Shown: piece after piece, positions 45,001 through 57,700 of the stretch
How the letters are laid out: the number at the start of each line of letters is the position of its first letter
Numbering within the stretch: position 1 is the first letter of the stretch
Source of the DNA: Timema cristinae
Lineage: Eukaryota; Arthropoda; Insecta; Phasmatodea; Timematidae
Length of the DNA stretch: 64,000 bases
Direction of reading: 5' to 3'
NCBI GenBank assembly: GCA_039000515.1
Contig: JBCFYV010000001.1
Coordinates: forward strand, 14,028,928 to 14,092,927
The notes under the pieces: generated by a model
Told to the model about the DNA's origin: nothing
The model's input: the letters and a program-made list of their open reading frames with translations, nothing else
Databases searched by the model: none
Program-made: the position numbers and the translations under genes

Positions 45001-48000
45001 GCAGGTATGACGTGATTGAATCGCATGTTGTGATAACTTGACCTATCAGGTTAGAATTAACTCTATCAATAAGTGCAGTAAAACATTTTCTAGTAGTTTT
45101 AGTGCCAAAATATATTTTCAAACATAGAACAATTAATGAAAATCATTTGAACTTCGATTAGTTTCAACAATATTTTATACATTTGATTCAGGCTTTCTTC
45201 GAATTGTAAAATTGAACTTCAAACGTCCCTAAAAGTAATGTTCTGTTGCTGATATGACCAGGTTTGATTATTCTTCCCAATGGGGATTTTTAAAAGAATG
45301 AATAAATAAATACCCATTAATTGAAAATACATTCTTATGTCAGTGCTAATAGCAGACTAGAGATGGAGGGGGGGGGGCGGTTAGTGAATCCTTCACTGTC
45401 GTCAAATCACCTCGCTGATATTGAAATTCAAGACAGAACTCATGTAGGTTGGCATCTCCGTTAGCAGCGTCCAAAAACCCCAGTTCTGTCCGCAATGGTC
45501 GATTAACAAGGCCCAGAAAGGAAGAGAAGTGAAGATCTTGGTCCAGGGAGTCTTGCGAGTCTGTAAACAAGACAAGCAGGGTGGTAGATCTAGAGGGCCC
45601 TGGAGACTGTAAACAAGACAAGCAGGGTGGTAGATCTAGAGGGACTGCGAGACTGTAAACAAGACAAGCAGGGTGGTAGATCTAGAGGGTCTTGGAGTCT
45701 GTAAACAAGACAAGCAGGGTGGTAGATCTAGAGGGTCTTGGAGACTGTAAACAAGACAAGCAGGGTGGTAGATCTAGAGGGTCTTGGAGTCTGTAAACAA
45801 GACAAGCAGGGTGGTAGATCTAGAGGGTCTTGGAGATTGTAAACAAGACAAGCAGGGTGGTAGATCTAGAGGGACTGCGAGACTGTAAACAAGACAAGCA
45901 GGGTGGTAGATCTAGAGGGTCTTGGAGTCTGTAAACAAGACAAGCAGGGTGGTAGATCTAGAGGGTCTTGGAGTCTGTAAACAAGACAAGCAGGGTGGTA
46001 GATCTAGAGGGTCTGGGAGACTGTAAACAAGACAAGCAGGGTGGTAGATCTAGAGGGTCTTGTAGACTGTAAACAAGACAAGCAGGGTGGTAGATCTAGA
46101 GGGCCCTGGAGACTGTAAACAAGACAAGCAGGGTGGTAGATCTAGAGGCTCTTGGAGTCTGTAAACAAGACAAGCAGGGTGGTAGATCTAGAGGGCTCTG
46201 GAGACTGTAAACAAGACAAGCAGGGTGGTAGATCTAGAGGGCCTGGAGACTGTAAACAAGACAAGCAGGGTGGTAGATCTAGAGGCTCTGGAGTCTGTAA
46301 ACAAGACAAGCAGGGTGGTAGATCTAGAGGGTCTGGGAGACTGTAAACAAGACAAGCAGGGTGGTAGATCTATGTGGATCCATACAGCTTGTATGTATAA
46401 GTCTTTTGAAGGCCGTAAGAACCACTGAGTGCAATTTGAAAGCATTTCCCCTCGTGTTCCAATAACGAGTGCTCATCTGTAGATGATAGATTTAGTGAAT
46501 AATGTGACTAATACATCTCTTACTACATCTAATGTGCCTCTTGCCCGTCTCCCCACGTCTAAGGTGCTGCTTGCCCCATATCACCACGTCTAAGGTGCCG
46601 CTTGCCCTGTATCACCACGTCTAAGGTGCCGCTTCCCCCATATCACCACGTCTAAGGTGACCCTTGCCCCGTCTCCCAACGTCTAAGGTGACCCTTGCCA
46701 CGTCTCTCCACGTCTAAGGTGCCGCTTACCGTTCAACACGTCTAGTGCCGCTTACCCGTCTCAACACGTCTAATGTGCCTCTTGCCCCGCCTTACCACGT
46801 ATAATGTGCCTATTGTCCTCCCTTATCACGTCTAATGTGCCTCTTGTCCTCCCTTATCACGTCTAATGTGCCTTTTGTCCTGCCTTACCACGTCTATTGT
46901 GCCTCTTGTCCTGCCTTACCACGTCTAATGTGCCTCTTGTCCTGCCTTACCACGTCTAATGTGTCTCTTGTCTTGTCTTACCACGTCTAATGTGCCTCTT
47001 GCCCTGCCTTACCACGTCTAATGTGTCTCTTGTCTTGTCTTACCACGTCTAATGTGCCTCTTGTCCTGCCTTACCACGTCTAATGTGCCTCTTGTCATCC
47101 TTATCGCGTCTAATGTGCCTATTATCCTGCCTTACCAAGTCTAATGTGCCTCTTGTCCTGCCTTACCACGTTAATGTGCCTCTTGTCTTATCTTACCACG
47201 TCTAATGTGTCTCTTGTCTTGTCTTACCACGTCTAATGTGCCTCTTGTCCTGCCTTACCACGTCTAATGTGCCTCTTATCCTGCCTTACCACGTCTAATG
47301 TGCCTCTTGTCTTGTCTTACCACGTCTAATGTGCCTCTTGTCCTGCCTTACCACGTCTAATGTTCCTCTTGTCTTGTCTTACCACGTCTAATGTGCCTCT
47401 TGTCCTGCCTTACCAGTCTAATGTGCCTCTTGTCTTGTCTTACCTTGTCGGAGGAGGTTATCTTAGCCAGAGAAGCCTCGATGTACAACTTCTCTTCCTG
47501 AGAGATCCATTTGTGCGAGGCGGGGCTATCTGCTCCCAAGAAGAACCAAGCACACACCAGAGTAGACCCACACCTCCGAACAGGTAGAACACACTGGGCC
47601 AGCCGGCTGCACTCTGGGCAAGAGCCCCACATATTGGCATGGCCAGAATTGTCCCAAACTGACTTCCTGAAACACGTCGGAGACGAGTCAGGACTCGAAT
47701 CCAGAGATGTGTCTAGTAACAGTAAGAATGGTTCGAGTGAATATTACCTGCGTACACCCAGGTGGCGAATCTGCCCCGCTCCTCAGGGGTCGACCACATG
47801 GGCAGGATGTTGTGTGTGGAGGGGAACACGAACGCCTGGAACAAGACATCAAGCTTCACATGTACGCCTAGAACAAGGCAACAAGCGTCACATTTACGCC
47901 TGGAACAAGGCATCAAGCTTCACATGTACGCCTAGAACAAGGCAACAAGCGTCACATTTACGTCTAGAACAAGGCAAAATGATTCACACGCATCCCTGAA

Positions 48001-51000
48001 ACAAGGCAAAAATCACCACAAGTAGTATGTGGGACCCCTCAGTACACAAAGTAACTCCGACAAACTTGTTATTGATGCATTGACCTTAAATTTGTTTTCT
48101 GTATGTTAATGGTGTTTCAGATATGCGCATTGAAGACTGTCTTTCCCGGATTAATCTATAAACTCCGCATGAATATGGTAAACTGAATAATTATAAACTA
48201 TCTTTGCCAAAGAGAGATAAAAAAATTAGCTTCGACGCTGGTTTCATCGGGGGACTATTAGCTTTAATGGTCGACGGTATGTAATAATTTTTTTAGTATG
48301 CAAGGCACATAAGTCTTATGGTCACTTTCGCAAAATTAAGTCGGGTAAACCTAACTGACATTTTTCTAGGATTTTAATCCAGGCCAGAAACGCTTCAAGG
48401 GGTGACTCAAAAAGTACCTTCATGAACCTAATGTGTGCATTGTGCAGACTTTTGACAAGTCTTACCTTCATGTTTATGACAATGATCAATAATGAACTGA
48501 TTGTGGGTGTGATAGGACGCATTTATTTAAAGGTAACGCCACAATGAACCAAATTTTAGAGCTAGTAAAATCAACCTAATTCTAAGGATGTCATATTTAC
48601 GGCTCATAATTCAGGGGGCTATGATGCAAAATTAATTTTTAGACATACGCCGGAGGTAATAAAATGGACCCCAGAATCCATAGTGAAAGGCGTTGTTCAA
48701 GATACCAAGAACGTTCAGTTTGAACGTATCCTAAGCCAAGGGATATTTCCCCCACTCTTTCAACAAGAGAAAAAACGTGTGGTATGCAGTTCCCTTGTTG
48801 TCAAAGTCGAACTAACTTCAACTGTGGGTGAAATGTCTACCGAAGGAAGGGGGCACTTTGATGTATAGTATGACACACTCGTCAGAGACCATTACATTTT
48901 TAACTTCGACTGTGATTTGGGATTGTAGGGTGACCTGGCAGTCTAGGGGTAAGGTGTTGGCCTCTGTGTTGGGGGTCCGGGGTTTAATCCTCGGTCCCGG
49001 GCACATATTTATCTGATTGCCAAACCCTTCCTTCACCTCTGACAAGACGTGTATTAATCACAACTTGTGAATGTGGGGAATGCCAGGCCTCCACCGTGGT
49101 TCGGATTCCACGCTAAACTGTAGGTCCTCCATTTTATCTCACAATCACCATACTATTACACACTAGCGTAAGTGCGTATAACCCGAACGGGTAGTAAGAC
49201 GCTATGCTAATAATAATAATAATAATAATTGGGGATTGTACTGCGCAAAAGATGTGGAGATCCTGCAGTAAGCTTATCTAAAGCTTAGGGACATATTTGT
49301 AAATAAAAATTATACGATGGATCCTTTTAAAGAGGCAATTATTATCGCCAGAGGGGCAGTGTTGGTTTTCGTTGGGGTCAGCTTAAGGAAGACACTGTCG
49401 GTATTGTTCCTATTAATAGCTACAACTGTCACCATACAATTTTTTTTTTCTGGGAAGCTCTCTGCCACCAAATCTTTATCTCTAGTGCCGATACAATGGC
49501 ACGGAGGGGATACGTGCTAGGGTGACCTGCGGATGGCGTTGTTAAAGCTGGGGATACCATCGCCGTCTACCAGTTTTGGAATATTCTTGCAGGAATACCC
49601 ATTCTGTTATCCTGACAGGACCGACCTTATCAAAAACAGCCAGCACGCGACCATGTACTGGATGTAACAGTTTAATAATATCTGCTATGTGGTTCCAGAA
49701 ATGTGAAAGTGCATTTTAATGCAAAAAATATTAGCAATGAAGAGTATTTGAAGCAATTTGTACCTCAATACAAACTGCACAGTTAGTAGCCTCTTAGACC
49801 CAGGAAAGTATTTTTTGGCGGGCACACAAATGTAATTTATCTTTTCCACGAAACATACCTTTCGCGTGGAGAAATTATCAATTACTTTAACGTGTATTCG
49901 TTGTATACTTTGGTTTCCAAGTAAAAATACCCCATTGGTCACCCTAAAATTTATTTATAGCCAAATTGTCTGCCTGTGTATCAAGATGAAGATATAACCA
50001 AGTTATCAGGAATATTCCAGGAAATTTAATTATTCACGTTACTGTCGACATTGATACACGACAAAAATATCTAATCTGTGTCGGAAATTAAGGGAAGAGA
50101 AAAACCACACGAACCCCCGAATGACAACGTGCTGGACACTCACCTGGACAAACCTTGTATTATTCTACACGCACACACCAACCCCCAGCCACCCCACTTG
50201 GCAGCCAGGGGTGTCAACATGTTGAAGATGGAGCACACAGCCATGGCCCCCATTAGGAACAATTTGGGGCCGAATCTCTGACCCAACATCCCCGCGGGTA
50301 CCTGCATCACGACGTAGCCCCAGAAGAACGAGCTCAGGATGGTAGACCTGGTCTGCGTATTCCACTCATACTCCTGGAACATGACGGTAAGTTTCATAAT
50401 TCTGAAACAGGACGGGACCGTTAACACTCTTGTAGAGAATAGGAGACGTTCATTGATCCGTCATTTAGGATTAGTAGACTGACCTCAAAGTTTGGGTTGG
50501 AGCCATTTCTGTCCGTCATGGAGACGATAGCGACCGACAGGTTCACTCTGAGGGTGTAGGCAACGGTAAGACATCCAAACAGTAGAATTGCCTGCACATG
50601 GCGGATACCGAAACTAGAGGCTGGAACAAACAGTGCAGAGATTATACTCTCTTGGAGAAACTTGGCTGATATTGATCTCTCTGGGAGAAACATGACCGAC
50701 ATTAGTCTCTCTTGGGGGAACATGACCGACATTAGTCTCTCTGGGGGGAACATGACCGACATTACACACTCTGGGAGAAACATGGCCGACAACACACACT
50801 CTGGGAGGAACATGGCCGACATTACACACTCTGGGAGCTCAAAGTTTAGAGACCTGGATCTTGTAAAAGAACAAATCTCTAGCTAGTTCTGTGCCACAAG
50901 TCTGGTGTTTATGTAGACCTACACAAGGTTGTAGAAGGGTGGGGGTCTGGACCCTTCCACATATACCTACAAAAACATGTATAAGTCAACCAATATCCCC

Positions 51001-54000
51001 TCTGAAGAAACCGCAGTTCTTATATAGAGAATATTTATCTTCGCTCTTTCTCAGTTAACTGTTGTCAAATCTCCTCGCTTTCAGTTATGTCTGAAGGTGG
51101 TGTGCTGGGGTAAGAAGGAGCTACTGGCAACCTAGACTAACCAGCGTTGCCAAAGTCTTAGATTTCAGGCAAGATTGACCACACGAAAACAAGAGAATGT
51201 CAACGCTGTTTCCGAATAGTATATTATAATATTTAGCACCGCGTCTTACTACCCGTTCGGGTTATACGCTTTAAGTACTAATTACGCTAATGGATTAATA
51301 ATTGGGAAGGTTGAATTAGAGGAAGTGAACCCGCATTTGCGTGGAGGGAGAGTGGAAAACCATTTAGCAAAAACCGCCCCCAGTTCACCCGACCGAGATT
51401 CCAATCTCGATCTCCCCGTCCTCAGCAGTCGAGCTCAACACGACAAGCGCGTTAGCCCAACTACGCCACCGAGGCGGGCTTACGAATAGTAGCCGTGCGG
51501 TTTCCTCAGAGATTATATCCAGTGTAGTAAAAGTTCTAGCCCCTCTATCCCTCCCCACATCCCTTATAAATACTAGCTTAATACGGCCTTCTAAGCTGAC
51601 CTGGTGGTCTAGGGATAAGGTTTTAGATTTCTGTGCTGGGGTCCGGGGCTCAATCCTCGGTCCCCGCACCGATTTATCGGATGACAAACCCTTCCTTTAT
51701 CTTTGACAATACGTATATTAATCACATCTTGTGAATGTGTGGAATTCCAGGCATCCAATGTGGTTTGGATTCCACGTTAAACTGTAGGTCCTTCATTTCA
51801 TCTCACAATCCCCCTTCTATTACACATTAGCGTAAGTGCGTACAACCTGAACAGGTAGTAAGATGCGGTAATAATAATAAATAATAACACGCCCTTCTAT
51901 ATACAGAATTGTTTTATTCCTTCTTGTACAATTTTTTTTTTTAAGTTGGCACAGCGAAACATCTCTAAAAAAAAGTGCATTTAAGAAAAAAGAGTTTCAT
52001 ACAAAGTTTTGAGACGCTGACAAAATTACATGATTTATTTCTCATTTAGTGGATGTCTTCAAGATCAACTATTGTTTTTCAAATTGAACCCTGTATTTTT
52101 TATCACAGATTCTTATACTATGAAAAAAGGCCACATTTGTCAGAAGTAGTTTTTCATTAGAGTTCTATTTTTGATTATTTAATGAATTAAAGAAAACGTA
52201 TGATTTTTTTGAAACTGTTTTTGTTTCAATTTATTGCCTACTATAATCTCTAGCGTTTAAATTAATACGAGCAAAACGCTCTCACAAACATAATACAAAC
52301 GTTAGTTTATAATTATCGGAATGTTAAATTGGTCTACCTAATATGTTTACATAATAAGTAGACCAGTTTAACATTTCACTCCTTGTGGATAAATGTTCAC
52401 ACTAAACAGAATACAAGGTTCTTTAAAACGTGAGGTATTTTATTTTATTGTAAACCTACGCATTGTGAGCTATGGAGTATTATTATTTTGCTGAAATAAT
52501 TGAAATTATTTTAATTTATAATGAATGTAAAAGTACGCTGATCGTTTTCCTGAGAGAACTGCACATCACGTAGATCTTTTTATCGTGCAGTTAAGAAATT
52601 CTGGAAAATGGAAGTGTTCAAGCAAAGAACAAGATCCGCCGAGCAACCGTCACCGGTGAACATGAGATCGCAGGACTAGGTGCAGTAGCTCATCATCCTC
52701 AGGTGGTCTCTCGTGTGAATTCAAGTGATGTAGGAACAATATTGGAGCATAATAAATATCATCCTTACCACGTGTCGTTCCATCAAGAGATTCATGGGGA
52801 AGATATTCCCAATCGAGTGGGCACTTGAACGAGTAAGAATAAATAGAAACTTTTCTTTTGAAATATTATTCTCTTATGAATCGAGCTTAACGAAGTTAAC
52901 CGACACAACATGCGTTATTGGGATGCAGAATATCCACGGTGGTTGCGCCCGGTTGAAAGACAGCGACCTTGGACTGTGAACCTTTGGTGCGGACTTATCA
53001 GAGACAGATTGACTGGCCTGTCTTCTTACTGACGGTACATTGAATAGAGACAAATACAGAAACTTTCTTGATCAAGGAATGCCATTGCTGCTAGAAAATC
53101 TAAACTCACAAGAAAGGCAGAACATAAGAGTTTCAGCAAGATGGCACTTCTGTTCATTATTTCAGAACTGCACGACAAGTTTTGAATTGGAATTACAATG
53201 GCCGCTGTATCGGTAGATGTGGTCCAATTAGTTGGCCTTCGGATCCCCAGATTTAACATCAGCAGATTCTTTCTTATGGGTTTACTTGAAAGAAGTAGTA
53301 GTCTATACCATGATATACCGACAACTCTAGAAAACATTATGGAACGCATTAGAATTGCTTGCAAAGATATTGATCGGGAAACTCACAATTATATTTTAAA
53401 GGGAATTGAAAAGTGTATAGAATTAGAAGGTCATCATTTCGAGCAATTGTTACAATTTATCATTTTGGCCCTCATGAACGAACGAGAGCATTTTGATCGT
53501 ATTTGTTTAAACTCTACAGATTATAGTATGCAATAAATTGAAATAAAAACCGTTCCAAAAACATCATATGTAGGTAATTATTTACTTCATTAGATATCAA
53601 AAATAAACCTCGGGTAAAAAAGTGTTTCAGACAAAAGTTGCTTGTTTTTTTTTCCATAGAATACGATTCTGCAATAAAAAAATACAGGGGGGGGGGGTTG
53701 AAAGCAAGGCAGCAGGAGGGGGGGGGTGCGCTCCCATGCGTGCCCTCGAGCTAAGGTGGGGCGCCATCTAGACTTAAGATTTTTTTTTATAAATGTAAAA
53801 ATGTGAACATAATTTAAATTTGTAGTTAAAAAGATGTATAAAATTTAAGCTAAAACTATACTTTAAGGATAAAATGGTGACCAGATGAAACCCCGATTAA
53901 AAAGAACTCCAATCATCCGAACGTCCCATATTGGGGCCGATGGGAACTATAGATGCTGTGACCTTGACGTCACTTTGTGTTTTAGCATCACATTGTTATA

Positions 54001-54686
54001 TATATATATATATCTTGCTATATAGTCTTTATTCACGCACAAAGTAGAGTAAACATTTAACACGTTTGAAAGTTTAAAAAAAAGGGAAGTTTATTGTCCT
54101 TATATTATTTAAGCTTCTGCCCCTTTAATCACCTTTATTTTTTTTTTTAACTCATAAAATTGTGAGTGTAGACCAGAGGTCCTCAACCTTTTTATGTATG
54201 AGGGTCAAAGTTTCGGCCTCTCGTTGGCTCGCGGGATTAGGATTTCTCGCTAAAGTATGTACTCTGTTGTCTCAGTAGTAGTTGGGTGACCTGGTGGTCT
54301 GACGACTTCTGTACTGGGAGTCCGGGGTTCAATCCTCGGTCCAGACACAGATTTATCTGATTACCAAACCCTTCCTTCACCTCTGACAAGACGTGTATTA
54401 ATCCCAACTTGTGAATGTGTGGAATGCCAGGCCTCTACCGTGGTTCGGATCCCACGTTAAACTGTAGGTCCTCCATTTCATCTCACAATCACTCTACCAT
54501 TACACATTAGCGTAAGTGCATATAACCCGAACGGGTAGTAAGACGCGGTGATCATAACAATACTAGAGTTGTCATTTGCAGGTTCAAATTAAATTTAAAT
54601 ATAAAACGTTATATTTTTCTTTGCGTAAAAAAGTTCAATTTTTTTTAATAATGTAAAATACGTATTTTTTATTAGTCAATTATATA

Positions 54687-54729
<43 letters not shown>

Positions 54730-57700
54730 TTTTACTCTTGAAACATTTTATATTGTTTATTAACCAAGGGGCCGCAGAAAGGGGGGAGAAGACCCCTGCT
54801 GTAGATGATCCAAGAGTTAGAAATCTCGTCTCACTAAAAGTCAGTATTTCACCGTTGGGCGCCGAGTGTAGAGATAATAATGACGTGATATTAATTGTAA
54901 TGGCTGATAACCTCCCTCGACCTTATCTATAAACATCCCGTTAAAACTAATTGCCTTGATGTCATATTAATGAGTAGAGCCACAGTGAATTGCAACATTT
55001 TGTTTTTGCAATATATTCAAGTGTCTGGCAACGACTTGCACGCACTTGCAAGGTCACCGACATTTATATTAGAAACACACATTTTATTACACTATAGTCG
55101 CGACTATAAGGTCTAAAAAGTGGCATCATTTCGGACCGGATAACGTAACAGCCGGACTATACGGAATCCTAGAGTAAATAATTCTCAGTATGGGTTTGCC
55201 TACTTTTATTTACTTTTAACAAAACATTTAACTTTATTTTGATATGCCCATTTTCTGATTGCAATGTAAAATAAAAAAATAGAGCAATTGTAGGGGGAGG
55301 GGGGGGGGGCAGAAAAATTAAACAAGAAAGGAATTTTAAAAATGTGAACTATACAGTACTTTATTTTGTAAATTGACCATCGGCTACAAAGCAAGAACAA
55401 CAATGGAAAATAGAGCGTCAAATGGATCACATTATAAGTTCAGTAAATGTTTTATAGTGGATATGTACCGGTTTGTTTATTTTAAAACGAACTTGTTAAC
55501 ACCGGGCCGGATAATACAGAGGGCCGGATAATCGAGACTCTTAGTGTAAACGTTTACCCAAGACTCTACGTCCGACTGACAATTTGCACTCCAGCGAGAA
55601 TAGTTCTACAGCTCAAAGAAATGGTTCAGTGCCACCGCATGTACTTTCTCGCTGCTTTATCTAAACCAGGGATAGACAAACTGCGGCCCGCCGCCTGTGT
55701 ATTCATTTCGGCCCGCGGGATTAATAATTTAAATATGTTGCGTTGTGTTCAGTTATGTTTCCACCTTGACCCTCAACTTCTGTATTTTTTTTTTTGTATT
55801 TTTTTTTTTTTTGCATCGTGTCTTGCTACTTATTCGGTTTATACGCTTATGTACGTTAATCACGTTAATGGTTTTAAAGATTATGAAGGTTATGTTTAGA
55901 GGAAGTTTTCCCGCATTTGCATGGAGGGAGAGTGGAAAACTACTTCGGGGAAACCCTGGGTATAACCAACCGGGATTTGAAGGCCTATCTCCCTGTCATC
56001 GTCATTTAGTTTCGAGAATGACGCCTTAGATCGTGCGGTCACTGAAGCAGGTTATGTCGTTCATACTGGAGGTGTATGTCAATTTGGTGCATCTCCCTGT
56101 GGTCATAGTTCACTATCACCAATTGTTGTGTTTAGTAACTTCTCGCTAGATTGGGGATTGTTGATATCGGAGGAAAATAAAGGTAATCGTACTTAAAGAG
56201 AATGGACTATCTGTTCTGTTCCACGCCCCTATCGATTGCTATTATATTTTAAGATCTAGCCCGATTAAAAGGTTCCAACTATCCAAAAATAATATTTGTT
56301 ATTAATTGGTAAAGGTTCAGACCTGCTCTCTCAATATTTACAACTGTCTGCTCCCGTCCTGCCCCGGACAGTTGTAAGGTCTGCAACACGCCATGCATCC
56401 AGGGTAGCTAACATGACGTGACTTACTTAGTCCTGTAGCTAAGTTGGTGTAGCTTACTATAGTCATGTAGCTAAGTTTGTGTACCTTACTATAGTCATGT
56501 AGCTAAGTTTGTGTACCTTACTATTGTCATGTAGCTAAGTTTGTGTACCTTATATAGTCATGTAGCTAAGTTGGTGTACCATACTATAGTCCTGTAGTTA
56601 AGTTGGTGTACCATACTATAGTCCTGTAGTTAAATTGGTGTACCTTACTATAGTCATGTAGGTAAGTTTGTGTACCTTACTATAGTCATGTAACTAAGTT
56701 TGTGTGCCTTATTATAGTCATGTAGCTAAGTTGGTGTACCTTACTATAGTCATGTAGCTAAGTTTGTGTACCATACTATAGTCATGTAGCTAAGTTTGTG
56801 TACCTTACTATTGTCATGTAGCTAAGTTTGTGTACCTTACTATAGTCATGTAGCTAAGTTGGTGTACCATACTATAGTCCTGTAGTTCAGTTGGTGTACC
56901 ATACTATAGTCCTGTAGTTAAGTTGGTGTACCTTACTATTGTCATGTAGCTAAGTTTGTGTACCTTACTATAGTCATGTAGCTAAGTTGGTGTACCATAC
57001 TATAGTCCTGTAGTTAAGTTGATGTACCATACTATAGTCCTGTAGTTAGTTGGTGTACCTTACTATAGTCCTGTAGGTAAGTTTGTGTACCTTACTATAG
57101 TCATGTAGCTAAGTTGGTGTACCATACTATAGTCCTGTAGTTAAGTTGGTGTACCTTACTATAGTCATGTAGCTAGGTTTGTGTGCCTTACTATAGTCAT
57201 GTAGCTAAGTTTGTGTGCCTTACTATAGTCATGTAGCTAAGTTTGTGTACCTTACTATAGTCATGTAGCTAAGTTTGTGTACCTTACTATAGTTATGTAG
57301 CTAAGTTTGTGTACCATACTATAGTCATGTAGGTAAGTTTGTGTACCTTACTATAGTCATGTAGCTAAGTTTGTGTACCTTACTATAGTCATGTAGCTAA
57401 GTTTGTGTACCTTACTATAGTCATGTAGCTAAGTTTGTGTACCTTACTATAGTTATGTAGCTAAGTTTGTTTACCATACTATAGTCATGTAGGTAAGTTT
57501 GTGTGCCTTACTATAGTCATGTAGCTAAGTTTGTGTACCTTACTATAGTTATGTAGCTAAGTTTGTGTACCATACTATAGTCATGTAGGTAAGTTTGTGT
57601 ACCTTACTATAGTCATGTAGCTAAGTTGGTGTACCATACTATAGTCCTGTAGTTAAGTTGGTGTACCTTACTATAGTCATGTAGCTAAGTTTGTGTACCT

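Noticed and set aside
46152..46445. Open frames with repeated [11 protein letters not shown] or [10 protein letters not shown] units
   Set aside because: Translations of the 46-bp array, explained entirely by the tandem repeat inside an intron.
47511..47999. 162-residue plus-strand open frame
   Set aside because: It is antisense to transporter exons 4 and 5, runs through the 32-bp array, and has no family resemblance.
50144..50154. Alternative exon 3 donor at gtttgt
   Set aside because: Weak donor, would not restore the phase into exon 4 and removes the conserved QGLS word.
50421..50829. Minus-strand open frames with repeated MSxMFxPxx units
   Set aside because: They read through the 30-bp minisatellite upstream of exon 2; only the part from 50620 down is coding, joined to exon 1 by splicing.
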